DNA from: Deltaproteobacteria bacterium
GTDB lineage: Bacteria > Myxococcota > B64-G9
DNA length: 48,778 nucleotides
Direction: 5' to 3'
NCBI GenBank assembly: GCA_019314375.1
Contig: JAFCZJ010000046.1
Span: 1-48,778 of the forward strand
A program made the position numbers and the translations under genes. This document shows positions 10,187 to 17,914 of this stretch, in pieces. Each line of letters begins with the position of its first letter. Within the stretch, counting starts at the first letter, position 1. The notes beneath the pieces are model-generated. The model was not told where the DNA came from. It worked only from the letters and a program-made list of their open reading frames with translations, and made no database searches.

Positions 10187-13153
10187 ATGCGGACCTTCAT
10201 CGCCACTCTGTTCTCACTGGCCTTGTTGCCCGTGGTCGTTCAGGCAGCGCCAGCCGACTTCACATTCCATGAGTATTTCGTCTATCGGGATTTCGTGGCC
10301 ACGCTTTCCGGTGGAGCCACCCTGGAGCTTGGAGAATGGGACTACCACGACGAACAGGGTCACTGGATCGAGGTACCGCGAGTCATCCCTGGCCGCCTCG
10401 TTGGACCCGGCACCGTCACATCCGGCGCCTTCAACGGATTGAAAGCCGATCCCAACTGGATCGACGTAATCGCAAACGGCAGCTTTCAGAGCCTGGAGTT
10501 GCGCGGTGCCGAAGACGACGGCATGCAGCGTGGACAGCCTGGAGCCTGGGGTGATTGGACGACGCTGAGCGACGAGACCGTGCCCGCGGCCTTAGTCGAC
10601 CTGCAATACCTTTCCTATCGCTTGACCCTTGCCGACGGCGAGCAGGTAAACCAGGTAGACCTGCGCCTTGTCACCGACATCAAAGACGCCCATCCCCGAC
10701 TGTTGGTCGATGACTTGAGCGACTTGCGTGCTCGCTGCACGGGTGCCCTGTCCCACCAGTGTGAACAAAACGCCATGTTCGCAAACTCAGGCCACCTGAC
10801 GGCCAACTTGGACGATTACTCTGAATCCGAATTGGCCCGCATCGCCAAGGTCATGGCCTTTGAATACATGATGACAGGCCAAGCCGCCCAGGCAGACCGT
10901 GTTCGGCAATGCCTGCTGCGATTGGCTTCTTACGACCGACAACATTGGGTGGACCTCCGAGCTCAGATTCAGGATTTGGGATTGGGATGGATAGGCTTGA
11001 GCTGGATGCTGGCTTTGGACTGGGCCATGGATGACCTGCGCGATCATCCCGCCGACCTGCAAGCCATCGCCGACGGCACGACCGTCTTCGTCGACTACTT
11101 GTTGGAAATGTACAAACACGCCGACTTCAACAATCACTTCTATCTCGGCCGCTCACCCGTACTCTTAGCGGGTCTTGCCCTGCACAACGAGGGACTCCGG
11201 GATGCGGATGCCGAGCGCTATATCAGCGAAGCCTTCAACTTTCTCTTCAATCACGAGCATCCGGCCCTCAACACCGTGGCCGGGGACATGGGCGGCTGGC
11301 ACGAGAGCCTTGGATATTTTGACGGAGAGATGGGCTCTCCCGTGATGATCGACATGGACGGCCTGCGCACGGCCACGGGCCTGGATTTCTTCCAGTCCTC
11401 GGCGTTTTGGCGCAGCCTGCCCTTTTGGTATTTGTCTTCCACCGTGCCCTGGGACCAAAGCCTCATCCACTGGGCCGACCAGGGCAAGGATCGCTGGAGT
11501 CAAACCTTGGACGGCAGCGCCTCCGAGGGCAAGGGCGTACGCGGATACCTGACCGGCCTCCACAAGAACCTGGCCCGTCTGGGCTATGATGAGGCCCTCT
11601 ATGCCCAGGGCTTGCTGGACGACTTCATCGGCGTCTTTTACGACAGCGGCAACTACGCCGAGTCCTTCTACAAAGTGGCGCATTTGACCGACGTGCTTTG
11701 GTACACGCCCGGCGCGCCCAAGGCCGAGCTGCCGACCGGGCCCGCCTCTTCCCACTTCGCCAATTTGGGCGAGGTCATCTTGCGCGAGGGCAACGAGACA
11801 GACGACGCCATGGCCATGTTCGCCTGTGCTGATTTCCGTGGCGGCCACCAGCAATCGGACAATGGACATTTCTCGATTTGGTACAAGGGCTACCTGGCGG
11901 TGGATTCGGGCTACTACGATGGCTGGGGCTCCAGTCACCACATGAACTACGCCCGCCGAAGCATCGCCCACAACACCTTGACCGTGACCATGCCGGGCGA
12001 AAGCTTCACCAACACCGACCACAACGACGGCGGACAAGCCTTCTCCTGCGATACCAGCTACTACAACAACCCGGCCGAAGATTCGGCCTGCGACGCTTGT
12101 GACATGTGGCTGAGCAGTCGCGCGGCACCCGCCTTCGACTTCATCGGCTCGGACCTGACCCGCTCTTACCTGCCGGACAAAGTGCAGCAAGTAACCCGAC
12201 AATTTGTCTACCTGCGACCGGATCGTTTCGTGGTCTTCGATCGCGTACACAGCAGCGACGCAAGCTACGCCAAGCGCTTTCTCTTGCACGGTCAGGCCGG
12301 CTTTTCTGACGACGGAGAAAGCCGACACGTCGATGACGGAGAAGGCCGACTTTTCGTCCAAACCCTTTTGCCCCTGTCTGCGAATGTCATCCAGGTAGGC
12401 GGTGCCGGACATGAGTGGGAAGTCGACGGCGTCAACTACTCGCCAGGGCGCGGCCAGGATTTCGCCGGCACCCATCGTCTGGAAATCAGCCCGAACACGC
12501 CTGCGGCATTCGACAACTTCCTGCACCTCTTACAGGTCACCGATCAAAACGCAGCTCAAATGGCGACCGGCACTTTGCTCCAGGCCACCGACGCCACCGG
12601 CCTGTGGGCGGACGACTGGGTACTCTGGTTCGGCACCCGAGGTGCCATCGACGGCCTGGCCTACGAACTGAACGCCGGCCAGCCCACCCACGTCATCGTG
12701 GCCGACCTGCAAGCCGAAACGCCCTACGCCATCACGGTGGGCGACACCCAATTCACGGAAATCTCCGACGCCCACGGCATACTCTTCTTCGAAGACGACC
12801 GAAGCGATCAACACACAGTCATCGTCGGCGAAGGCGAACTCCCCGACGGCGGCAGTATCGTGGATGCCGGTGGCGAAGACGCCGGAGCCGAAGACGCCGG
12901 TAGCGAAGACGCAGGTAGCGAAGATGCCGGTGGCGAAGATGCCGGTGGTGAAGACGCCGGCGGATCGGATGCAGGGGAAGACGCCGGTCAAACCGGGGAC
13001 GCGGGCATAGTCCCCGATGGTGGCACCATCACGGATGGAGGCACGGGGTCCGCGGTCTCAGGCGGTTGCGGCTGCAACTCCGGCACGGTCGGCTCCCTCG
13101 GCCTGCTCCTCCTGCTCCTGGCAGGCCTCTTTCGGCACCGCCTCAAAAACTAA
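10187..13153 (+). CDS. Heparinase II/III-like polysaccharide lyase with MYXO-CTERM-like tail
   Basis: The product is an exported protein of 988 residues with an N-terminal signal peptide (residues 1-21, cleavage near A-Q/A-P). The middle is an alpha-helical toroid-like region (about 170-520). The heparinase II/III C-terminal module follows, with R-G-G-H-Q-Q-S-D-N-G-H-F near residue 551 and the S-I-A-H-N-T-L-T-V motif near 593. The family cleaves uronate polysaccharides by beta-elimination; the substrate here is unknown. An acidic Asp-Ala-Gly linker (about residues 893-940) precedes a G-G-C-G-C, hydrophobic, Arg/His-rich C-terminus that resembles MYXO-CTERM surface-sorting tails. It lies 10 bp after the lamin-tail lipoprotein gene. 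The Shine-Dalgarno is weak. Confidence 0.88.
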   Translation: MRTFIATLFSLALLPVVVQAAPADFTFHEYFVYRDFVATLSGGATLELGEWDYHDEQGHWIEVPRVIPGRLVGPGTVTSGAFNGLKADPNWIDVIANGSFQSLELRGAEDDGMQRGQPGAWGDWTTLSDETVPAALVDLQYLSYRLTLADGEQVNQVDLRLVTDIKDAHPRLLVDDLSDLRARCTGALSHQCEQNAMFANSGHLTANLDDYSESELARIAKVMAFEYMMTGQAAQADRVRQCLLRLASYDRQHWVDLRAQIQDLGLGWIGLSWMLALDWAMDDLRDHPADLQAIADGTTVFVDYLLEMYKHADFNNHFYLGRSPVLLAGLALHNEGLRDADAERYISEAFNFLFNHEHPALNTVAGDMGGWHESLGYFDGEMGSPVMIDMDGLRTATGLDFFQSSAFWRSLPFWYLSSTVPWDQSLIHWADQGKDRWSQTLDGSASEGKGVRGYLTGLHKNLARLGYDEALYAQGLLDDFIGVFYDSGNYAESFYKVAHLTDVLWYTPGAPKAELPTGPASSHFANLGEVILREGNETDDAMAMFACADFRGGHQQSDNGHFSIWYKGYLAVDSGYYDGWGSSHHMNYARRSIAHNTLTVTMPGESFTNTDHNDGGQAFSCDTSYYNNPAEDSACDACDMWLSSRAAPAFDFIGSDLTRSYLPDKVQQVTRQFVYLRPDRFVVFDRVHSSDASYAKRFLLHGQAGFSDDGESRHVDDGEGRLFVQTLLPLSANVIQVGGAGHEWEVDGVNYSPGRGQDFAGTHRLEISPNTPAAFDNFLHLLQVTDQNAAQMATGTLLQATDATGLWADDWVLWFGTRGAIDGLAYELNAGQPTHVIVADLQAETPYAITVGDTQFTEISDAHGILFFEDDRSDQHTVIVGEGELPDGGSIVDAGGEDAGAEDAGSEDAGSEDAGGEDAGGEDAGGSDAGEDAGQTGDAGIVPDGGTITDGGTGSAVSGGCGCNSGTVGSLGLLLLLLAGLFRHRLKN
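12862..13005 (+). repeat. Asp-Ala-Gly coding repeats before the sorting tail
   Basis: Short repeats of [G/S/A]-E-D-A-G separate the lyase module from the C-terminal sorting signal. Confidence 0.75.
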
Positions 13154-13167
13154 CAAATAAGACCGGC

Positions 13168-14082
13168 TTACTTCAGCTTCACCGACACCACGGAGATCAA
13201 GGCTTTCCCAGAGCCGTTGATCCTGGAGGCTCCCAGGATCGCGGTCTCGCCATCCTTGAGTTCGACCGTTGTGGCGATGAGCGTTTTGCGGGCGGACACT
13301 ACGTCCTTCTTCGACGGGAGCATTTTCGCCGACTTATAGAGGTGAAACTTAAGCCGGATGGAGTCCCTCTGGCCCGCCACCATTTGGCAATCCAACTCCA
13401 TCGTGTAGCCATTCTGACCACCCACATGGAGCTTGGACTGCTGGTTTGCCTCGATGGCCAGGAAAGCATGATCGACCACCTTGAAGTGGTTGTATCGCAG
13501 CACCTCTCGAATCTGCTTGGCCACCGGCTTGATCTCGTCCGGTACAGGGCCCGGCTTAGCTACCTTATCGGCCTCCACCAGGCGCAAGACAAACTGGATT
13601 TGTCGCGGTTTGACGTCGAAGCGTTCGACCATCTTTAGCATCACCGCCACCACGGGTTTTTCGTCCACAAGGGTCAAGGCCCGAGTCTGACGCTGGTAGG
13701 TAATCTTGCCGCGCTTGGTCAGATAGGGTCTCAAGAGCTGCTCCAATGCGCGGCCATCCGCATGCTTGAGCACCACGGTCTCACGGGCGAAATTATCCAC
13801 CACCACAACCTTGAAAACCCAGGTGGGTTTGTCCTTGCGGTGGACGTACAGATTGGTTGAGCCTGAGCCGGTCGCGAATAACAAAAACGTGTCTGCATCG
13901 CCTACGGTCTTGGCATCCACCACCTTGGGGTTGCCTATGGAGATCCTCTTCAGGCCCTTGAAACTCATGGTCTTTTGCTCGCCCATCTCGAGCCGAATCT
14001 CACCCTTCTGTACAGAATCGGCCGCGGAGGTCAGTGGCCAGGCCAGCAAGGTCAGCAACAAAATAATTGGCATCGATTTCAT
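13168..14082 (-). CDS. Exported protein with secretin-N/BON-like (CpaC/RhcC2-type) domain
   Basis: The product has 304 residues from ATG 14082 (AGGAG 7 nt upstream). A longer frame from 14124 overlaps the upstream gene and lacks such a site. Residues 1-21 form a signal peptide. The N-terminal part resembles pilus/secretin N-domains, with S-F-K-G-L-K-R-I-S-I-G-N-P-K-V-V-D-A and a following beta-rich segment. The C-terminal part reads like secretin-associated repeat strands, but no pore-forming secretin domain is seen. It is the third gene behind an ECF sigma factor and anti-sigma factor, 19 bp after the latter. It probably acts in the periplasm; its function is unproven. Confidence 0.75.
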   Translation of the reverse strand: MKSMPIILLLTLLAWPLTSAADSVQKGEIRLEMGEQKTMSFKGLKRISIGNPKVVDAKTVGDADTFLLFATGSGSTNLYVHRKDKPTWVFKVVVVDNFARETVVLKHADGRALEQLLRPYLTKRGKITYQRQTRALTLVDEKPVVAVMLKMVERFDVKPRQIQFVLRLVEADKVAKPGPVPDEIKPVAKQIREVLRYNHFKVVDHAFLAIEANQQSKLHVGGQNGYTMELDCQMVAGQRDSIRLKFHLYKSAKMLPSKKDVVSARKTLIATTVELKDGETAILGASRINGSGKALISVVSVKLK

Positions 14083-14101
14083 CGGCTTCTCCTTTTCTGA
14101 G

Positions 14102-14647
14102 TCAGATATCCAGGTTGCGGTCAAATACCCATACGATTTTCACTTTGGGATCCGAGGTGGCCAAACGGAGTTCATAGCGATCGGCCGCATCGGCGACATC
14201 CACCAGAGCGATCTGCCGGTCTGCCGGAACTCGGGCCGGTACTCCAGGCGCGGCGGCACTCGTGTCCGAAGGGGGCAACAGTCCGCCGTCCAACAACTGC
14301 TTGGGCTCGCTGCTGCCGGGCAGCCAAAATGTCAGGACCAAAACAGCGACAAGGGCCACAGCGGCCACCGCGGTCCACGGCACCCAGCGCAATCCCCGCA
14401 CCCAGCGCAATCCCCGCGAGCCTTGATCGTCCAGGCCGGCCAGCAGCACTTGCCATTCGGCCGGCTCGATGCCGGCGTCGGCACCCAGGGTTTCCCGGGC
14501 CAGTCGGCTTGCCCGGTTCAATTCGTCGGCCCGCTTCCGGCAACTGAGGCAGGTCGCCAAGTGGGCTTCAAATCTCTTCCGCTTACGACGAGAAAGGTCT
14601 CCGGCCGACCACGCCGGCCACAAGGATTCGATGGATTTGCAGCTCAT
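14102..14647 (-). CDS. Anti-sigma factor with zinc-finger (ZAS-like) motif and one membrane segment
   Basis: The product has 181 residues. The cytosolic N-terminus carries the H-x3-C-x2-C zinc-finger signature (His29, Cys33, Cys36) known from anti-sigma factors that hold ECF sigma factors. One transmembrane helix spans about residues 90-109, and the C-terminal part would be periplasmic. Its ATG overlaps the sigma stop codon (ATGA), the usual sign of translational coupling with the partner. A duplicated 18-bp unit encodes G-L-R-W-V-R/P just before the membrane helix. Confidence 0.9.
   Translation of the reverse strand: MSCKSIESLWPAWSAGDLSRRKRKRFEAHLATCLSCRKRADELNRASRLARETLGADAGIEPAEWQVLLAGLDDQGSRGLRWVRGLRWVPWTAVAAVALVAVLVLTFWLPGSSEPKQLLDGGLLPPSDTSAAAPGVPARVPADRQIALVDVADAADRYELRLATSDPKVKIVWVFDRNLDI
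14381..14416 (-). repeat. 18-bp tandem duplication in the anti-sigma gene
   Basis: Two identical 18-bp units (14381-14398 and 14399-14416) duplicate six codons next to the transmembrane segment. Confidence 0.85.
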
Positions 14648-15198
14648 GGGCCACCTCGCTCACAACCGGCCAAGGCCTGCGCCAGTCGCTTCTTGGCCTG
14701 ATACAAATGCCAGCGCACGGTTGCCTGGCTGCAGCCCATGGCCCGGGCGGTCCGGCGGGTGTCCATGCCATCTATTTCCTTGCAGGAAAATGCGGCCCGC
14801 TGGGACGGACTGAGAAGAGCAAAAGCCAAGCGGATGGCGTCGGCCAATTCGGTCCGAACTGCCTGCCTGTAGGGGTCCCCTGATGAGTCGGCCAACTGGT
14901 CCGGTTCCTGGTTGGAGGGACGCTCTTTCCCTCCGCGCTTGGCCTGGTCCAAGGCGGCCCGAACCGCCACACGCCGAATCCAGGGACCAAACGAGCGACT
15001 CGATTGGAACCCGCCGATATACCGGAAGGCACGCAACAAGGTTTCCTGGGTTGCGTCCAGGGCTTCATCTCGACGGGAAAGAATCCGGAAGGTCACGGCG
15101 AACACCTGCTGCCGGTAGCGCCCCAGCAGTTCTCCAAGCGCGTCCCGGTCACCCTGTTGCGCGAGACCGACCAGTTGCTCATCCGACATGGTTTGCAC
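14644..15198 (-). CDS. ECF-type RNA polymerase sigma factor
   Basis: The product has 184 residues, the normal size for extracytoplasmic-function sigma factors. Sigma region 2 lies at about residues 25-90 (D-A-T-Q-E-T-L-L-R-A-F-R-Y-I). Region 4, a helix-turn-helix, lies at about 130-178 (L-S-P-S-Q-R-A-A-F..G-C-S-Q-A-T-V-R-W-H-L). The GTG at 15198 is favoured because GGAG lies 5 nt upstream. The next ATG (15189) would place that site 14 nt away. It heads a three-gene operon with its anti-sigma factor and a secretin-N-like protein, so it probably responds to an envelope signal. Confidence 0.92.
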   Translation of the reverse strand: MQTMSDEQLVGLAQQGDRDALGELLGRYRQQVFAVTFRILSRRDEALDATQETLLRAFRYIGGFQSSRSFGPWIRRVAVRAALDQAKRGGKERPSNQEPDQLADSSGDPYRQAVRTELADAIRLAFALLSPSQRAAFSCKEIDGMDTRRTARAMGCSQATVRWHLYQAKKRLAQALAGCERGGP

Positions 15199-15323
15199 GA
15201 TGACTCCACTCTCGTTTTCCTCGATTCCTATAACCTATACTGGACAGGGAGTCGAAGTGTTGGGGGGGCTGTGCAAAAAAGACGAGTTTTCGCCCGTTGC
15301 CCTCCGCGACTATTGGCGCTAGC

Positions 15324-15962
15324 ATGCCGAATATGCCCATGCGTGACATGAATGAACTCAGGCTAAGCCTCGAAAAAGGGACGCCGCTGCTTTTAGCCGG
15401 GCTGGGCGACTCGCTGACTTATGGCTGGGAGGTCTCTCGGGGATTCTTTGATCGTTTCGTTGATGAGTTAGAGCGGCGTTATCCGGGGGCTGAGCTTGGG
15501 CGCATCAACGCGGGGGTGCCGGGTGACGTTGCGCCGGGAGGGCTTCGCCGATTGGCTTCCATCCTGGCGCAAAAACCCGATGTGGTTTTTGTGCAGTTTG
15601 CCTTAAACGATTGCTTCGGCGGGCTCCCCCTGGAAGAATATGTGCAAGCGCTGGAGGGTACTGTCCGGACAGTGAAAAAAGGCGGGGCTCTGCCCGTGCT
15701 CTGTACTTCATGCCCGGTGACATGGCCCGGCAACCTGGATGAAATAGATGCCTTTTACGAAGCCGTGCTGACCGTGGCCGAGGACATGGGCGTGCCGGGC
15801 GTGGCCCTGGATGCCTACTGGAAACAAAGCGATGAAGGCCGCGAGGGTGTGGACTTGTTTGCCGAAGATGGTGTGCACCCCACGGATCTGGGTCATGAAA
15901 TCATGGCCCGCGGCCTGCTGGCCGCCATGGAAAAACCACAAGAGGGAGGCAATGAGCCATGA
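15324..15962 (+). CDS. SGNH/GDSL-family hydrolase
   Basis: The product has 212 residues. It has the block I motif G-D-S-L (nucleophile about Ser30), the block II/III features N-A-G-V-P-G-D and L-N-D (Asn95), and the block V motif D-G-V-H-P (Asp182/His185). Together these give a complete SGNH esterase/lipase site. No signal peptide is visible, so it is probably cytosolic. The start is uncertain: ATG codons at 15324, 15333, 15339 and 15348 and a TTG at 15297 are all in frame, with no clear Shine-Dalgarno. Its stop overlaps the start of the next lipoprotein gene (ATGA), indicating co-translation. Substrate unknown. Confidence 0.88.
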   Translation: MPNMPMRDMNELRLSLEKGTPLLLAGLGDSLTYGWEVSRGFFDRFVDELERRYPGAELGRINAGVPGDVAPGGLRRLASILAQKPDVVFVQFALNDCFGGLPLEEYVQALEGTVRTVKKGGALPVLCTSCPVTWPGNLDEIDAFYEAVLTVAEDMGVPGVALDAYWKQSDEGREGVDLFAEDGVHPTDLGHEIMARGLLAAMEKPQEGGNEP

Positions 15963-16399
15963 AACGATTGAGCCTGACGATTTTGACGATGACACTTGTT
16001 TGGGGTCTGGCCTGCACCAAGGCAGTCGATACACCCAAAGACCCCGACATCAAAACAGAGACCGAAGACGCGGGAGGGCAAGAGGCCACCCCCGACACCC
16101 CGGACCAACCGGCCGGTGACAATCTGGACAAGGCCCCCAACGCCAAGGGAAGTCTCAAAGACGGCATGAAGTCCGGGCCCTGGGTCTATTTCCACGCCGA
16201 CGATGTCAAAGCCGCCGAGGGCCCCTACGAAAAGGACCTGAAACACGGCAAGTGGACTTATTGGTACGCCAACGGCAAAAAAGCCGCCGAAGGCCAATTT
16301 TCCAAGGGCGAGAAAACCGGCCCCTGGAAAAGCTGGGACGAAGAGGGCAAAGAGATCACCAAGCAGGTCTACGTAGAAGGCCTGCGCCCGACAAAATAG
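15959..16399 (+). CDS. Lipoprotein with MORN/YwqK-like repeats
   Basis: The product has 146 residues with a lipobox ending G-L-A-C (Cys19) and a charged linker to about residue 60. About three repeats of the form [D/E]-G-x-K-x-G-x-W-x-x-[Y/W] follow (K-S-G-P-W-V-Y-F, K-H-G-K-W-T-Y-W-Y, K-T-G-P-W-K-S-W). These match the MORN-like repeats of the YwqK family. The start overlaps the GDSL hydrolase stop by 4 nt. Its exact role is unknown; such repeats usually form a short beta-sheet scaffold. Confidence 0.82.
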   Translation: MKRLSLTILTMTLVWGLACTKAVDTPKDPDIKTETEDAGGQEATPDTPDQPAGDNLDKAPNAKGSLKDGMKSGPWVYFHADDVKAAEGPYEKDLKHGKWTYWYANGKKAAEGQFSKGEKTGPWKSWDEEGKEITKQVYVEGLRPTK

Positions 16400-16465
16400 C
16401 GGAATGCCGTGTAAGTTACTTGCGGGTCGCGCGTTGTATATGCAAATGCCCGCAAGGAGGTGACC

Positions 16466-16849
16466 ATGCGATGGGTTCCCAAATTATTGCTCTGGCTGAT
16501 TGCCATGGTGATACCCGTGTTCATCGCGGCCTGCTACGGACCGCAGCAACGCTACCGGCCCAGCGGTCAGGTGGACGGTCCGGGCGTCGAACGGAAACTG
16601 ACCGGCCGGGTGGTCGACGCCGGCACGCAGAAAGCCCTGGAACACATCGACGTATTCTGCCTTGACCAGGGGCAGGTGCGGCACCGAGCCCTGACCGATG
16701 CGGCGGGCCGCTACTGGATTCCAGGCCACCTGCACTGCGACGAGCTGCAATTCGGGGACGGCCGCGAAGGCCTGTTCAAACCCCGCACCGTCCCGGTTTC
16801 GGTCGTTGCGGCCGGCGAACAACAGGTACGCCTGGAACGCGCCGAGTGA
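16466..16849 (+). CDS. C-Y-G lipoprotein A, putative partner of the radical SAM enzyme
   Basis: The product has 127 residues. ATG 16466 follows AAGGAGG at 5 nt; a GTG at 16460 lies inside that site. The signal peptide ends I-A-A-C (Cys23), followed by Y-G and then Q-x-x-Y-x-x-S-G. Fifteen of the first 25 residues equal those of the lipoprotein at 17915. The mature part has a carboxypeptidase-regulatory-like fold (L-T-G-R-V-V-D-A..A-L-E-H-I-D-V..T-D-A-A-G-R-Y) and two Cys. This matches my recollection of lipoproteins that pair with radical SAM enzymes (TIGR04134-type, from memory). Such an enzyme is encoded at 21104. The modification, if any, is unknown. Confidence 0.8.
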   Translation: MRWVPKLLLWLIAMVIPVFIAACYGPQQRYRPSGQVDGPGVERKLTGRVVDAGTQKALEHIDVFCLDQGQVRHRALTDAAGRYWIPGHLHCDELQFGDGREGLFKPRTVPVSVVAAGEQQVRLERAE

Positions 16850-16852
16850 CAT

Positions 16853-16875
16853 CATGCTGCTCTTATGGCAGCATG
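16853..16875 (+). promoter_or_regulatory. 8-bp inverted repeat over a possible start codon
   Basis: CATGCTGC and GCAGCATG flank a 7-nt loop. The loop holds most of the ATG at 16865, the first in-frame start of the DUF1295 gene. An mRNA hairpin here would mask that start, which is one reason to prefer ATG 16883. No T-run follows. Confidence 0.4.
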
Positions 16876-16882
16876 CCGCTCC

Positions 16883-17788
16883 ATGAGCGAAGCCGAACAA
16901 ATCATCAAAAAACAGAAGAGCAAGGGCCTGTCTTTGAGTTTGGTTCTGCTGGCCTATCTGGTAGCCGGTGCCGCGGCCTGGGCTACGATTTGGATCTTTG
17001 AAGACCTGAGCCTCTTATGGAAGGCCGCATTGGCCGATGGGGTGGCCATGCTGGTGGTCTTCGGATTCAGTGTCGCTTACAACAATTCCAGCACCTATGA
17101 TCCCTACTGGTCGGTGGCCCCCATCCCCATCGTCATCTATTGGGGCCTGAACAATCCCGCGGTGGACCCCTGGCGCTTCGGCCTGCTGGCCGGCCTGGTG
17201 GGGCTTTGGGGACTGCGCCTGACTTGGAACTGGGCTCGAGGCTGGCCGGGACTGCACCACGAGGACTGGCGTTACGACAATTTTCGCAAGCAATCGGGCA
17301 AGGCATATTGGCTGGTCAGCTTCTCGGGCATCCACGCCTTCCCCTCCTTCATGGTCTTCGGGGGCCTGCTGGCTGCCTGGGTGGCCCTGACTTTGGGGAG
17401 CCGACCCATCAACTGGCTGGACGGCGTAGCCGCCGCCGTGACCCTGGTCGCCATCGTCATCGAAGCCATCAGCGACCGCCAGCTTCGTCGCCACATCCGA
17501 TCCCCTGACTTCAAGCCAGACGCCACTTTCAACAAGGGCTTGTGGAGGTTCTCGCGCCACCCCAACTACTTCGGCGAAGTCGGCTTTTGGTGGGGCCTGG
17601 GGCTCTTCGCCTTGGCCGCAGCCCCTGAGCATTATTGGGCCCTGGCCGGTGCCCTGTCCATGACCAGCATGTTCTTGATCGTGTCCATCCCCATGATCGA
17701 CAAGCGCATGCTGGCCCGTCGTGCCGACTACGCCGAACGCATGAAGACCACTTCCGCTCTGATCCCCTGGCCTCCTCGGCGATCCTGA
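16883..17788 (+). CDS. DUF1295 / steroid 5-alpha-reductase-like membrane protein
   Basis: The product is about 301 residues with 7-8 hydrophobic segments. The N-terminal half has the family landmarks Y-N-N-S-S-T-Y-D-P-Y-W-S and R-G-W-P-G-L-H-H-E-D-W-R-Y. The C-terminal half has L-W-R-F-S-R-H-P-N-Y-F-G-E, the NADPH/methyl-donor-associated signature shared by DUF1295, steroid 5-alpha-reductases and isoprenylcysteine methyltransferases. The start is uncertain between ATG 16865 and 16883; neither has a Shine-Dalgarno, and the former lies in a hairpin. It follows lipoprotein A closely, so it may be in its operon. The reaction and substrate are not known for most bacterial members. Confidence 0.88.
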   Translation: MSEAEQIIKKQKSKGLSLSLVLLAYLVAGAAAWATIWIFEDLSLLWKAALADGVAMLVVFGFSVAYNNSSTYDPYWSVAPIPIVIYWGLNNPAVDPWRFGLLAGLVGLWGLRLTWNWARGWPGLHHEDWRYDNFRKQSGKAYWLVSFSGIHAFPSFMVFGGLLAAWVALTLGSRPINWLDGVAAAVTLVAIVIEAISDRQLRRHIRSPDFKPDATFNKGLWRFSRHPNYFGEVGFWWGLGLFALAAAPEHYWALAGALSMTSMFLIVSIPMIDKRMLARRADYAERMKTTSALIPWPPRRS

Positions 17789-17863
17789 CATTTGGATCAC
17801 GGCCCGTGGCCGAATCCGCTGTCTTTGTCGAAATTATACACGCAAGAACAGGCACTTAGTACA

Positions 17864-17879
17864 TGGCATGATCATTGCT
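17864..17879 (+). promoter_or_regulatory. Sigma-54 (-24/-12) promoter of the cysteine-rich C-Y-G lipoprotein
   Basis: TGGCATG-ATCA-TTGCT matches the sigma-54 consensus TGGCACG-N4-TTGCW except for one base, with GG and GC at the exact spacing. Transcription would start near 17891, leaving a short leader with GGAGG before the ATG at 17915. It agrees at every specified position with the element at 21047. Confidence 0.75.
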
Positions 17880-17914
17880 CCATGCTTAGGCATCTGATGA
17901 CACGGAGGTCTAGC

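Noticed and set aside
11165..12526. Minus-strand frame of 453 codons
   Set aside because: Antisense shadow of the heparinase-like gene; its product has no recognisable motif.
15252..15276. Sigma-54-like G-run and GTGCA upstream of the GDSL gene
   Set aside because: The GG to GC spacing is one base short, and the G-run makes a chance match likely.
16409..16424. Sigma-54-like string upstream of lipoprotein A (16466)
   Set aside because: The -12 part (TTACTTGCG) fits, but the invariant GG of the -24 part is TG. I do not count it with the three good sites.
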